DNA from: DAIDJD01 sp035485275
Lineage (GTDB): Bacteria; Oederibacteriota; JAJYGY01; DAIDJD01
Direction: 5' to 3'
Assembly (NCBI GenBank): GCA_035485275.1
Contig: DATHOE010000011.1
Location: 82,802-146,801 of the forward strand
DNA length: 64,000 bases
Each line of letters opens with the position of its first letter. Within the stretch, counting starts at the first letter, position 1. The position numbers were made by a program, and so were the translations under genes. The notes beneath the pieces were generated by a model. The model was not told where the DNA came from. It was given only the letters and a program-made list of their open reading frames with translations, and did not search any database. Positions 26,083-34,372 of this stretch are shown piece by piece.

Positions 26083-28614
26083 ATGACCTTACTGAATCGC
26101 CTACAAAACCGTCCCACCCAGGAGATACTCGACCGACTAACCGCTTTCTTGACTGAAAATGACTTGTATGAAGATGCCCAGGTTCGGATTCGATGCATTG
26201 CGATTCCGAGTGGGAATGGTGGCCTCGCAAATTTTATAACGACCATTCAGGTCTACGCAGAGGGAACGGCGCCCCCAAAAGCTCAAGAGCAGAACCAAAA
26301 GTATAAGCATTTAAGTCGCCTAGAAGCCTGGGACGTGCCGGGAAAGCTTCCGGCAATTATGGAAAGCATGAGTTCCGGTCAATATTTCTTTGGGCAGGAA
26401 GTGGTGGGCTTTGGGGGAGCCATCCAGTTCACGCGCATTGATCAGTATGATGCGGAAGGAGATTATTCCGATCAGGCCGGCATTGTTCTCTTTGGCTATC
26501 GGGCGAATACCGCTGAGAACCTGATGGTGCCGAACGAACCGCTTGCCAAACCGGGATTAGACAATTTTTCTGATGCTATAGTCGGTGTTCATAATTGGAT
26601 TGGCATAAGGAATTTCTTCGGCAACTCTGATGATCGTAAAGGCGGGGTGATTATTTCGGTTCCGGAACGTCGAGCTTTCTTTGGGCCTGCGCAATTGTCG
26701 GACGGAAAGTTAAATTTGCGCGTCCATCTGGGACCAAAATATCGAGGGCTTGTGTCACTAATGGGTACGTGGTTCAAAGATAGCAAAGAGGTGGATCATT
26801 TCGGAGTCCAACCGGCAGCATTAGCCAATTCCTTTAATATTCCGCCGGGAGTGGATGTTGACGGATATGAGGCTCTCTTGGTTGATGATCAGGAATACCA
26901 GTACGACCGGCGCAGGGAACACTTTCTGCGACCCGAGCGAGATTCGCAACCAGAAGAGCTACCATTCATGTACTTGCCGGAAACCGGTGCTGTCACTACT
27001 GGCATGGGACCAGCGGGCATTTGGAACCCTGAAGATCGTCTCGCCTTCCGTCCGGCCGTCCTACCGGCAAAGCAGCAACCTTTGTCCAGCTCCAAGTTGC
27101 CTAAAATATTCGAAACTTCTTCTGATTCATACCAGGGTATCGGCGTGATTGGTGAGGGCGGCCCGGGGCGAGTCTTTAGAGTCACAGATTCCGAAGGCAC
27201 GGAATGGGCATTGAAAATTTTGAAGCCGGATAATCTCGATATAGGGCGGGCAAAGAGATTTAGGAACGAAATCGGATTTGGTCGACGTAATACCCACAAA
27301 AATATAGTGACGATTGTTGATGAAGGATTCCGGGAGGAAGGCGGGATCAAATGTCCTTTTTATGTCATGAAAAAATATGCCGGGACGCTCAGACACCTCA
27401 TGGATGCAGGCCTGCCCGAGGATAAGCGGCTTTCGGTTTTTTGGAAGATCCTGGACGGCCTTGAATCGGCCCACCTTCAGAGGATCTACCATAGAGACTT
27501 AAAGCCCGAAAATATACTTTGCGACGCCGACGGGGATGATGTGGCGATTGCAGATTTCGGCATTGCTCATTTTGCTGAAGAGCATTTGTTTACTTCCATT
27601 GAGACGCGGCCAGGAGCGCGATTGGCGAACTTTCAATATGCCGCACCGGAGCAGCGTCAAAGAGGGGCTACAATCGACCACCGTTCCGATATATACGCTC
27701 TCGGCATGATCTTGAATGAGCTATATACCGGGACACTCCTCCAAGGTACTCAATACAAGAAGATAGCGGAGGTTTTTCCAGAGATGGCATTTCTGGATGA
27801 CTTGGTGGAAAAGATGGTTCGACAGACGCCAGCTGATCGTATAGGTAGCGTCACGGAGATTAAGGATGCACTGAAGATTCATAATCCGCTTCTCGAGAAT
27901 ACCGGTTCTGGCGCGCTGCTCAAGAGTCTAGAAGCTCGGCGGGACTCCGGAAATGGGATGATACTTTCGGGTGTCGTATCTCTGCCCCCGGATACCGAGT
28001 TGTCAGTTACTCTCCGCCCTTTCATGTCGAAGAAAATAATTGGGCAGTCAAAGGGGATTGTTGGTGAGCGGGGCAAATTCTTGACCGAGGGCTTCACCAA
28101 TGTCGGGGCACCCTGGGAATACGGAAAATATGATGTAGATGTTGTTGCGTATTTTAGCCAAGGGGTTCAACCGGCCCCGGTGCTATCTGTAGTTGGGGAG
28201 AAAGGTTTAAATCTTCAGCCCTCTCAAGACCTAAGACCAAACGATGAGGAATTTCCTGATGCTGGCGTGCATCTTCAAGCTGCCCGTTCGGTCACTTTTA
28301 TGGCGGAGCTTGAAGATGATGGCAATGACCCTGGGAGGGCTATTCAAGCAGTCAGGCAGGCCACTTTAGACGTAAAAGGGAAAGGACTATCGGCGGATAA
28401 CATCGATGGGTGTCTGGCTATGTTCAAATCGGGAGGCGGATTTGATCCCATGGGATGGTCTGCCGTTTTTAAGACCCCAGTTTGGGTTGTGACACTGAAC
28501 TACTTGAATGGGGGCAAGTCGGATACTTGCGATTGGTCTTTTGATCCCAGAAGCAAAGAAGTTCGCTATCTTGATCCAAAATCAAAAATGCTTAGCTGGA
28601 CGCCTAAGGATTGA
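26083..28614 (+). CDS. Large protein with central Hanks-type Ser/Thr kinase domain
   Basis: An 843-aa protein without membrane segments. Residues 1-340 form an unrecognized domain. The kinase domain (about 350-615) is complete: glycine loop GEGGPGRV, Lys378 in WALKIL, Glu396 in the alphaC helix, HRDLKPEN (470-477), DFG (491-493) and YAAPEQ (520-525), so it should be active. Residues 620-843 form another unassigned region with beta-rich composition. Soluble kinases with large novel flanking domains occur among phage-defence genes, and the setting inside a mobile element fits that, but no function is demonstrated. GC content is lower than in host genes. Confidence 0.85.
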   Translation: MTLLNRLQNRPTQEILDRLTAFLTENDLYEDAQVRIRCIAIPSGNGGLANFITTIQVYAEGTAPPKAQEQNQKYKHLSRLEAWDVPGKLPAIMESMSSGQYFFGQEVVGFGGAIQFTRIDQYDAEGDYSDQAGIVLFGYRANTAENLMVPNEPLAKPGLDNFSDAIVGVHNWIGIRNFFGNSDDRKGGVIISVPERRAFFGPAQLSDGKLNLRVHLGPKYRGLVSLMGTWFKDSKEVDHFGVQPAALANSFNIPPGVDVDGYEALLVDDQEYQYDRRREHFLRPERDSQPEELPFMYLPETGAVTTGMGPAGIWNPEDRLAFRPAVLPAKQQPLSSSKLPKIFETSSDSYQGIGVIGEGGPGRVFRVTDSEGTEWALKILKPDNLDIGRAKRFRNEIGFGRRNTHKNIVTIVDEGFREEGGIKCPFYVMKKYAGTLRHLMDAGLPEDKRLSVFWKILDGLESAHLQRIYHRDLKPENILCDADGDDVAIADFGIAHFAEEHLFTSIETRPGARLANFQYAAPEQRQRGATIDHRSDIYALGMILNELYTGTLLQGTQYKKIAEVFPEMAFLDDLVEKMVRQTPADRIGSVTEIKDALKIHNPLLENTGSGALLKSLEARRDSGNGMILSGVVSLPPDTELSVTLRPFMSKKIIGQSKGIVGERGKFLTEGFTNVGAPWEYGKYDVDVVAYFSQGVQPAPVLSVVGEKGLNLQPSQDLRPNDEEFPDAGVHLQAARSVTFMAELEDDGNDPGRAIQAVRQATLDVKGKGLSADNIDGCLAMFKSGGGFDPMGWSAVFKTPVWVVTLNYLNGGKSDTCDWSFDPRSKEVRYLDPKSKMLSWTPKD

Positions 28615-28662
28615 TTCTCTTGGTGCCTTTCCCAAATTGCATTGTTGGGTCTGTTTGCGTCA

Positions 28663-28682
28663 GACCGTAATGCATTACGGTC
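28663..28682. repeat. 20-bp perfect palindrome, copy 1 of 3
   Basis: GACCGTAATGCATTACGGTC is fully self-complementary. Its core recurs at 29377-29392 and 29854-29867, all within 1.2 kb and on both sides of the XRE gene. This pattern suggests a binding site for a dimeric DNA-binding protein. Confidence 0.85.
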
Positions 28683-28759
28683 CCCGTCACGTACCCTATA
28701 GGGGGCACTTTTGAGCCTCGCGGAATACGTTTCCGACCTCCAGCGTGATAGGCGAGCGC

Positions 28760-29005
28760 TCATTGCAGGATTTTTGAACGTCTCTTAATGGTACCCTGTT
28801 TGACGCCAGCAGGCTTTATACGGGGAGGCCGTATGGACGATTGCCAGGATGAAGCTCGGACGACAACGATGTTGCCGCACACGGCCCGGCCTCGTATCGA
28901 GCTACGTGCCTCGTCGAAGGCCTCCCAAAGGGCGTTGAGCGTCCATTCGGGTGCCAGAATGTGGACGGTGCCGCCCTGGAGGGTGATCTGAAGCAATGGG
29001 TCCAT
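28760..29005 (-). CDS. Hypothetical small protein
   Basis: An 81-aa product starting MDPLLQITLQGGTVHILAPEW, with a plausible amphipathic first half (LNALWEAFDEARSSI) and a basic end (KRRSKILQ). GAGG lies about 11 bp before the ATG, and it is divergent from the XRE gene across the operator palindrome, an arrangement common for a regulator and its target. No family is recognized. Other overlapping frames are shorter or less protein-like. Confidence 0.45.
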   Translation of the reverse strand: MDPLLQITLQGGTVHILAPEWTLNALWEAFDEARSSIRGRAVCGNIVVVRASSWQSSIRPPRIKPAGVKQGTIKRRSKILQ

Positions 29006-29052
29006 TTGGGGGCCTCGTGAGTCTGGGTAGGGAAGACCCCGATTTTAGTCAA

Positions 29053-29073
29053 GTCTGGTCAAGTTGACCAGAC
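29053..29073. promoter_or_regulatory. Operator-like palindrome between divergent genes
   Basis: GTCTGGTCAA-g-TTGACCAGAC is a perfect 10+10 inverted repeat 31 bp before the XRE start codon and 47 bp before the leftward small gene. Its right half contains TTGACC, which could serve as a -35. The obvious candidate ligand is the adjacent XRE protein. Confidence 0.65.
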
Positions 29074-29104
29074 CTTTGCGACTATTAACGTTTAGCATCT
29101 GGGA

Positions 29105-29314
29105 ATGAAACCTACCCAGAAGCGAGTCATCAAAAATATCGAGGCGCTGATGATCGCCAAAACCTTGACCATAGGGCAGTTGTCGAGGGAGGTGGGGATC
29201 GACACGTCGAACCTCTCCAAGATGCTGCGCGGGGAGAGGCAGATTAATTTGGACCACTTGGGCGAGCTTGCCCGCGGATTGGATGTGGACGTTCAGGTGC
29301 TATTGAAGCCCTAG
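29105..29314 (+). CDS. Small XRE-family regulator
   Basis: A 69-aa protein consisting of a helix-turn-helix domain: LTIGQLSREVGIDTSNLSKMLRG forms helices 2-3 and LDHLGELARGLDVDVQVLL the dimer helix. It lies between a perfect 21-bp operator-like palindrome and the cluster of ATGCAT-centred palindromes, so autoregulation is likely. Another possible role is control of the structured region downstream. The Shine-Dalgarno is weak (GGGA). Confidence 0.82.
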   Translation: MKPTQKRVIKNIEALMIAKTLTIGQLSREVGIDTSNLSKMLRGERQINLDHLGELARGLDVDVQVLLKP

Positions 29315-29376
29315 TCCCCTGGAACTGAGCTTCTGAGCGGTTGGGACCTTGGATCTGGGCAGGCCTTCATGCCAGT

Positions 29377-29392
29377 CCGTAATGCATTACGG
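29377..29392. repeat. 16-bp palindrome, copy 2 of 3
   Basis: CCGTAATGCATTACGG, identical in its core to 28663-28682. TTTTTGAGC follows, as a related TTTTGAGC does after copy 1. Confidence 0.85.
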
Positions 29393-29429
29393 TCGTCTTT
29401 TTGAGCGGGCAGGGCCAAGCACCCATTAT

Positions 29430-29597
29430 CCCCCCCTCCCTCCTGGAAACCCCCATCTCCACTTACTTATTTCAGGGCCTTCATCCATTTATTTGAAAAA
29501 ACCCACACCTACGCAGTTACGGATGTATGTGTGGGTTTTTTAAAAAAATGGATGAATGAAATAAGTAAGTAGAGATGGGGAGGAGGGAGGGGGGGGA
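29430..29597. repeat. Long imperfect inverted repeat (arms 70-80 bp)
   Basis: The left arm (29430-29508; C-rich start, CCATCTCCACTTACTTATTT, TTCATCCATTT, AAAAAACCCACAC) is matched in reverse complement by the right arm (29529-29597), with a few small insertions and a 20-nt loop (29509-29528). The tip GGGTTTTTT resembles a terminator, but the arms extend far beyond what a terminator needs. A transcript would fold into one long hairpin, and the DNA could extrude a cruciform. Confidence 0.85.
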
Positions 29598-29655
29598 GTA
29601 GTGGAGTATGAGAGAGATAAGAGATAAAAAAAAGAAAAAGAAAAAAGAAAAGTTC
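29565..29655 (+). other. Polypurine tract
   Basis: About 90 nt almost wholly A and G on the plus strand (G-rich first, then A-rich with AAAAAAAAGAAAAAG), joining the long inverted repeat to the next hairpin. It is interrupted by only a few pyrimidines. Such tracts can form triplex or R-loop structures and are found at some replication origins. Confidence 0.7.
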
Positions 29656-29672
29656 AAGAGAAGGACCACCCC

Positions 29673-29738
29673 GAAGAGCCAGAAAGACATGCCGATGGAA
29701 CCGGCAAGTCTTTCTGGCTCTTCGCCCCCTGAGGGGGC
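29673..29738. repeat. Perfect 16-bp hairpin followed by GC hairpin
   Basis: GAAGAGCCAGAAAGAC (29673-29688) pairs perfectly with 29708-29723, with an inner TGCCG/CGGCA stem and a small loop. Directly after it, GCCCCC-tga-GGGGGC (29724-29738) forms a second hairpin. No T-run follows either, so ordinary termination is unlikely. Confidence 0.85.
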
Positions 29739-29853
29739 TGGCCAAGGCAGGTTCCGGCCAGATGGAGCTTTGGCCGTCGCCTGTCTTGGCGTGGCCGCCG
29801 GGTGAGGCTGCGGCCAAGGAATCGGCTGCGCCGGTAAGACGGCATATGTAGCG

Positions 29854-29867
29854 CGTAATGCATTACG
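29854..29867. repeat. 14-bp palindrome, copy 3 of 3
   Basis: CGTAATGCATTACG, the conserved core shared with the copies at 28663 and 29377. Confidence 0.8.
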
Positions 29868-30242
29868 TTCGTTCGACTTCATGGTTCGGGTTTGTCCTGC
29901 CCTTCCTCTCCTCAGGCCCGTCCCGCTTACAGGAGCCCCATGGGGCGGCGGCCAATGGACCCTGGCCTAATTGCGCGCGGCGTGACGCTCGCGCCTGGTC
30001 CGCCCCACCTTTGTCCCGTCATCCGGCGAGCGCGTCCAGAGGCCGCGCCCCTGCGAATCCTCATCCTTCGGCTTCTCGGGGCCGGTGCCGATCGAGGCGC
30101 CGCGTCCCGCGGCGTGGGGCTCCGTGCCTCGTCCGTCCAGGGGCCGGACGGTCCCGGCTAAAGCCTGACGCCAGGTCCGTGCCATCGGCCCGCTGGGCGG
30201 GGCGAGAAGGGCATTCCGCCCCCTCGCCACTCAGAGCCGAAC

Positions 30243-30542
30243 ATGAAATTCATACAACCTCTCTTCAATCTGGGCCAGCTCGTCATCACCCCTAGCGCGA
30301 TTACAGTCCTAGCCGAGCAGGGCGTGGCCCCCAGCGACCTTTTAGACCGCCATGTCGACGGCGACTGGTCCGAAATGGCGCCCGAAGACAGAGAAGCCAA
30401 CAGGCAGGCCGTCCAAAACGGGGGCCGGGTCTTCTCCCGGTACTGTCTGACCAGCACCCTCCGGGTCTGGGTTATCACCGAGGCCAAAGGCGACGACGGT
30501 GAACGGACCTCGACCTGCATTCTTCTACCCTCGGAATACTGA
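30243..30542 (+). CDS. Conserved small protein typical of plasmids and integrative elements
   Basis: A 99-aa soluble protein. Its pattern, LGQLVITPSAITVLAEQG-x5-LLDRHVDGDW, a middle ANRQAVQNGGRVFSRY, then LRVWVITEA and a final TCILLPSEY, matches a family of 90-100 aa proteins I recall as frequent on plasmids and conjugative elements and often mislabelled as restriction-modification subunits. Its function is not established. The stop codon lies inside a 13-bp hairpin. No clear Shine-Dalgarno precedes the ATG. Confidence 0.75.
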   Translation: MKFIQPLFNLGQLVITPSAITVLAEQGVAPSDLLDRHVDGDWSEMAPEDREANRQAVQNGGRVFSRYCLTSTLRVWVITEAKGDDGERTSTCILLPSEY

Positions 30543-30553
30543 GGGTAGAAGAA
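30520..30553. terminator. 13-bp perfect hairpin overlapping the stop codon
   Basis: TTCTTCTACCCTC (30520-30532) pairs perfectly with GAGGGTAGAAGAA (30541-30553) around an 8-nt loop. There is no T-run, so it may act as an RNA-stabilizing or bidirectional element rather than a classical terminator. The final codons and stop of the 99-aa gene are inside it. Confidence 0.6.
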
Positions 30554-30634
30554 TAGGTGACGTCCGCTAGAATGTTAGAATATCAAGGAGCATTCGACGT
30601 ATTCTTCAAGTCGAGTTGAAAGGGGGGGATTACG

Positions 30635-31876
30635 ATGAACAGGAAAAGGGTGCGGCTAGTCATCGTCGGCTTTGGGTTCGTAGGATTCCTGCTTTCAAAT
30701 AATGGCGGATCAAAGTTGATGGGAAGTACCCTTGGCGATACAAAGGTCATGGATGGGATCAAAAAGCTAGTAGCTCAAAAAAAGTACCTGTCTGCCATTA
30801 AGGCTATCCATGCTGCGGATCCCAAAGGCCTGAATTCCGACTACGTCCTCGAGGAATGCCAGGTTGCCCGAGAATATTACGAGGAGTGCATTAATTTTCA
30901 GATATTCGGATTCAGGGATCTAGGCCCCAATGAAAATTTGGATGAAGTTCGCGGGACACCGGGCACCTATGAAATGTTGGTCGATGAACCTGAGAAGCTG
31001 CTTAAGGCTGGGATCGCTAGAGATCCCAGGAACGCCGCACTAAAGCAGGAGCTGGCCCTATACTACCTGGATGGACTGAACGTAGCCGGCTCCAGCTTCG
31101 ATCCTCAGGAAAAAGATCCGCACGGCGCAGCTATAAAGATTCTTGCCGACATCAGAGCTCAGCCTGGTGCTTTGAGTGCCGATGGCTGGAAGGAGCTTGG
31201 AATAAATTATACTTCGACACAGGACTACGCTGACGGGCTCCCCTGCTTCCGGGCGGCAACTAGGCTTGATCCGACCTCGGGGGATGATGTCTACAACGAA
31301 GCCGTTTGCCTTTTTAATTTGGAACGGGATAAAAAGGCCCTGCCTCTCGCGGAAAAATCTGTTGAGTTATACGGTGCTGGACATGCCGACCTCAATTCTA
31401 TTGTCGATGCATGGGGCCTTTGCGCTGAACTACGCCGTTCCTCAGGGGATAAGCAGGGCTCCTACAATGCGTTGCGAGCGGCTTTTAAATTGAGGCCCGA
31501 CGATTATTGGTCAACCCGTCGTCTAATGGATTTTCATCTGAAAGACGGGCTAGAAGGCCAAGCGCGAAAGGATGCCGCCCGCATATTCGCCATGCAACCG
31601 ACGAATCCCAGGATGCCGCAAGATATACTTGATCTCTTCGGAGCCGTGGGGAAGACAAGCGACGCTGTGGACGTTCTGGCGGGCTTAGTTCCTCTTTACC
31701 AAGATCAGCAGGAGGCCGTTGGGAATTTGGAATTTCATATGGGTGACGGTTATGCCCAACTTGATAAAAGCAAGGAGGCACACCAGGCATGGTTGGCCGC
31801 AAAAGCTGCATTTCTAAAGGCGTCCAACCCGAATCAAGAGGCAGTAAACGCCGTTGAGAGCCGCTTCCAAAATTAA
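30635..31876 (+). CDS. TPR-type repeat protein with N-terminal membrane/signal segment
   Basis: A 413-aa protein. Residues 5-22 (VRLVIVGFGFVGFLLS) form a signal anchor; the rest is helical and contains TPR-like units: AGIARDPRNAALKQELALYYLDGL, ELGINYTSTQDYADGLPCFRAATRLDP, EAVCLFNLERDKKALPLAEKSVEL, LRAAFKLRPDDYWSTRRLMDFHL. TPR proteins serve as binding scaffolds. AGGGGGG lies 7 bp before the ATG. It precedes the VanX-like gene by 150 bp on the same strand and may belong to the same cell-envelope cargo group. Confidence 0.7.
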   Translation: MNRKRVRLVIVGFGFVGFLLSNNGGSKLMGSTLGDTKVMDGIKKLVAQKKYLSAIKAIHAADPKGLNSDYVLEECQVAREYYEECINFQIFGFRDLGPNENLDEVRGTPGTYEMLVDEPEKLLKAGIARDPRNAALKQELALYYLDGLNVAGSSFDPQEKDPHGAAIKILADIRAQPGALSADGWKELGINYTSTQDYADGLPCFRAATRLDPTSGDDVYNEAVCLFNLERDKKALPLAEKSVELYGAGHADLNSIVDAWGLCAELRRSSGDKQGSYNALRAAFKLRPDDYWSTRRLMDFHLKDGLEGQARKDAARIFAMQPTNPRMPQDILDLFGAVGKTSDAVDVLAGLVPLYQDQQEAVGNLEFHMGDGYAQLDKSKEAHQAWLAAKAAFLKASNPNQEAVNAVESRFQN

Positions 31877-32030
31877 TATTTGAAGGCCAAGATATGGTGG
31901 CGCATGAACGACCGTGTCCAAACTGGCCTGTTCGTGATTTCAACGAACTGGAGAAAGGATCATTTTAGAGCCAGCACTAAGATACCTTTTTTGTTATCCT
32001 ATTGGAGATTTGTGGCACCTGGGAGGATGG

Positions 32031-32723
32031 ATGACCACATGTGGCCGATTTTGCATTTCGACAGATTTTTCCTGGAAGCTCCTGGCCTGGAGCGTTTGCC
32101 TTGTTATCCTTTTATGGTCGTTGCCGCGTTTGGCCTTTGCTACCCCACCGCCAGGCCCAGGATGGGTGAATGTTCGTACCATACCGGGTGTAAAGGTTGA
32201 CCTGCGCTATGCCACCGCCAACAATTTCGTGGGAGTCACTATCTATCCGACTGCCGACTGTTATATCCGACAAATTGGTGCCGACAAGCTGAAATTCGCA
32301 GCCCAGGCTTTGCAAGTTGCCCACCCTGGTTGGCGAATAGTCGTTTTTGATGCACTCCGCCCCCGTTCCGCTCAATGGATCTTATGGAGGAAAGTCGAAG
32401 GCACTCCTTTAGAGAAATATGTTGCAGATCCCCACGAGGGATCGATCCATAACTACGGCTTCGCGGTGGATTTGAGTCTACTGGACGCCAGAGGCAAAGA
32501 GATAGATATGGGGACGCCGTTTGATTCTTTTGACCCCCTGGCCCAACCCCGCTTGGAAAACGAGTTCGTCAAAAATGGCCGCCTTTCCAAAGTGGCACAT
32601 GCAAATAGGGAATACCTTCGGGCACTGATGAGAAGGGCCGGATTTCGCGGTATACCTATTGAATGGTGGCATTTTGAGGCTCTTCCTCGGTCCCAAGCTA
32701 GATCCTATCCGGTGGTCGAATGA
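32031..32723 (+). CDS. VanX/DdpX-like D-Ala-D-Ala dipeptidase (peptidase family M15D)
   Basis: A 230-aa protein. After a signal/anchor segment (about 16-37) it shows the whole zinc-dipeptidase pattern: VDLRYATANNFVG, the substrate-binding Arg110 in DALRPRSAQ, SIHNYGFAVDLSL with zinc ligands His140 and Asp147, and EWWHFE with catalytic Glu211 and zinc ligand His214. Family members split D-Ala-D-Ala in peptidoglycan recycling or, with VanH and VanA, in glycopeptide resistance; no vanH or vanA is here. The ATG at 32031 has GGGAGG 5 bp in front. It overlaps the VanW-like gene by ATGA. Confidence 0.85.
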   Translation: MTTCGRFCISTDFSWKLLAWSVCLVILLWSLPRLAFATPPPGPGWVNVRTIPGVKVDLRYATANNFVGVTIYPTADCYIRQIGADKLKFAAQALQVAHPGWRIVVFDALRPRSAQWILWRKVEGTPLEKYVADPHEGSIHNYGFAVDLSLLDARGKEIDMGTPFDSFDPLAQPRLENEFVKNGRLSKVAHANREYLRALMRRAGFRGIPIEWWHFEALPRSQARSYPVVE

Positions 32724-34372
32724 GCCCGCCCGGCATTGCGAAACCTTTGGTGACTTCGGCTTTTTCCGGAAAGCCGCGGTTTGGCATGTTCGACAGATGG
32801 CTGTTCCGTGCTTCTGTGCTAGTTCACCAGGTCCGCCGCACTATCGAGAATCAGGGCCAGAACACCCCGGCTTTACAGCAGCGAAATAGAATTGGTGAGT
32901 TTTCGCACACAGTAGGGGAATCCTACACCGAGATATTTGGGCCACGGTCCGAAGAGCGGGTGTTTGAGCTGGGAAAGCAAAGGAACCTTGAATTGGCCGT
33001 CCGGGTGTTGGATGGACTGGTGATTCCCGCCGGCGAAGTCTTCAGTTTTTGGCGTCAATTGGGACGACCCACCAAGCGAAGAGGATTCCAGGTGGGCCGG
33101 GAGATTCGATGGGGCTGTCTAGTACCGACTGTTGGAGGAGGTCTTTGCCAGTTGTCTGGGGCTCTTTACGAATGTGCCCTGAAAACCGGCGCGACAATCA
33201 TCGAGACCCACCGGCACACACGTCAGTTCGCCCCCGGTACCTATCACTCCGAGCGGGACGCGACGGTTTTTTGGAATTATGTGGATTTGCGTTTTCGACA
33301 TAGTCAGGACTTATACTTGGAAGTCTCGATAACAGAACAGAATCTTAAAGTGGTCTTTCGATCCAAGGAGAGGGCAAGTGGGAAGCGCCTTTTCGCTGAT
33401 CCGGGCACTGCCTCCGAATTAGCCGAGGATTGTCTGACCTGTGGAAAGACCGAATGCTTCAATCACTCCGAAACGCGCAAGATAGCGACGGAGGCCTCCA
33501 GTGCATTTGAAGAGAGAGGTCAGTCCAGCGGCTATACTAGGGCAAGGCTGAGATTTCTGAAAGCCGCAGGCGCTATTGATTTTCGGCTCAGGCTTCGCTT
33601 CGGAGCCTCTGTGGGCGCGGCCGCACTTCATCGGGCCCGAATTGAGGCGGCCTGGTATAGGATTTTGTTCGCTCATATCCGAGCAAGACTCTTGCTGTCG
33701 CAAGCCACAGCACCGTTGCTACTGGATTGGCTTCAGGCCAGGGGCATAACCTACGAGATAGCACTCGAGCATTTGCCGCTGGGGCTGCTCCAGGAGCGTC
33801 TAAATTTTCTGGCAAGCCAATATCCTGAGGACCGACTTGTACGGGACTTTAGGGCTCCCAATTCGTTTGTTGATGATGAAGCAAAGGCAATCAATTCTGC
33901 GGCCAGTCTGACAACCACGCATCCTTGGCTGGCGGAACTATTTCCAAGTGCCGTCTTCACAGATCAATTTGCGTCGCGGACGCAGATGCGGCAATCCACC
34001 GGAACCCGGCATTTACTCGTGTTTCCAGGTCCCGCGATGGTCCGTGAAGGCGTAAACGAAGTCTTGGAGGTAGCCAATCGAATGGGGCTCAAGGTGGTCA
34101 GTCCCCATGCGAGCGCGAAGGTGGTCAGAGGGTTGGACCATGTCGATGTAGGTGAGTTGAAATGGGACGAGGTGTTTGCGTACGTCCACCCCTGCGTGTT
34201 CGACCAGCCGAACTCTTTGTTGAATAGGGCGCTTATGGAAGGCGTGCCGATCATAGGCACCCTGGGCGTGCCTTACCGAGGACCACTCTTCACGGAATGC
34301 GGGTTAGGTAACGTAGAAGATCTTGAAAGTTGTTTACGTGGTCTCACTTTACAACGAGGTTCCAATGATTGA
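32720..34372 (+). CDS. VanW-family protein with extra C-terminal domain
   Basis: A 550-aa protein. The VanW domain spans about residues 88-215: ELAVRVLDGLVIPAGEVFSF, LGRPTKRRGFQVGREI, VPTVGGGLCQLSGALY, then IIETHRHTRQ. VanW occurs in some vancomycin-resistance clusters, with unknown function. Residues 270-550 are unassigned; a stretch around VFPGPAMVREGVNEVLEVANRMGLKVV and the end LNRALMEGVPIIGTLGVPYRG has the feel of a glycosyltransferase-type Rossmann domain, but catalytic residues are not clear. It is coupled to the VanX-like gene and overlaps the next gene by 8 bp, so the four-gene operon 32031-37035 is likely. Confidence 0.75.
   Translation: MSPPGIAKPLVTSAFSGKPRFGMFDRWLFRASVLVHQVRRTIENQGQNTPALQQRNRIGEFSHTVGESYTEIFGPRSEERVFELGKQRNLELAVRVLDGLVIPAGEVFSFWRQLGRPTKRRGFQVGREIRWGCLVPTVGGGLCQLSGALYECALKTGATIIETHRHTRQFAPGTYHSERDATVFWNYVDLRFRHSQDLYLEVSITEQNLKVVFRSKERASGKRLFADPGTASELAEDCLTCGKTECFNHSETRKIATEASSAFEERGQSSGYTRARLRFLKAAGAIDFRLRLRFGASVGAAALHRARIEAAWYRILFAHIRARLLLSQATAPLLLDWLQARGITYEIALEHLPLGLLQERLNFLASQYPEDRLVRDFRAPNSFVDDEAKAINSAASLTTTHPWLAELFPSAVFTDQFASRTQMRQSTGTRHLLVFPGPAMVREGVNEVLEVANRMGLKVVSPHASAKVVRGLDHVDVGELKWDEVFAYVHPCVFDQPNSLLNRALMEGVPIIGTLGVPYRGPLFTECGLGNVEDLESCLRGLTLQRGSND

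Larger units (their letters stand above)
28615..29104. other. Intergenic region with palindrome and possible small gene
   Basis: 490 bp holding the first CGTAATGCATTACG palindrome, a possible leftward 81-aa gene (28760-29005) and a 21-bp operator-like palindrome before the XRE gene. Confidence 0.5.
29315..30242. other. 928-bp structured noncoding region
   Basis: No credible gene on either strand. It contains two ATGCAT-centred palindromes, a very long inverted repeat, a polypurine tract, a 16-bp perfect hairpin and, after 29,900, a GC-rich stretch of unclear role. It could be an origin of transfer or replication, or encode a structured RNA. Confidence 0.6.

Noticed and set aside
29509..29817. 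Minus-strand frame with FFFLFLFFISYL segment that could look like a membrane protein
   Set aside because: The hydrophobic run is just the translation of the polypyrimidine complement of the polypurine tract.
32031..34372. Glycopeptide-resistance cassette
   Set aside because: Only VanX-like and VanW-like genes occur; no VanH, VanA/B ligase or VanRS pair is present, so resistance is not supported.
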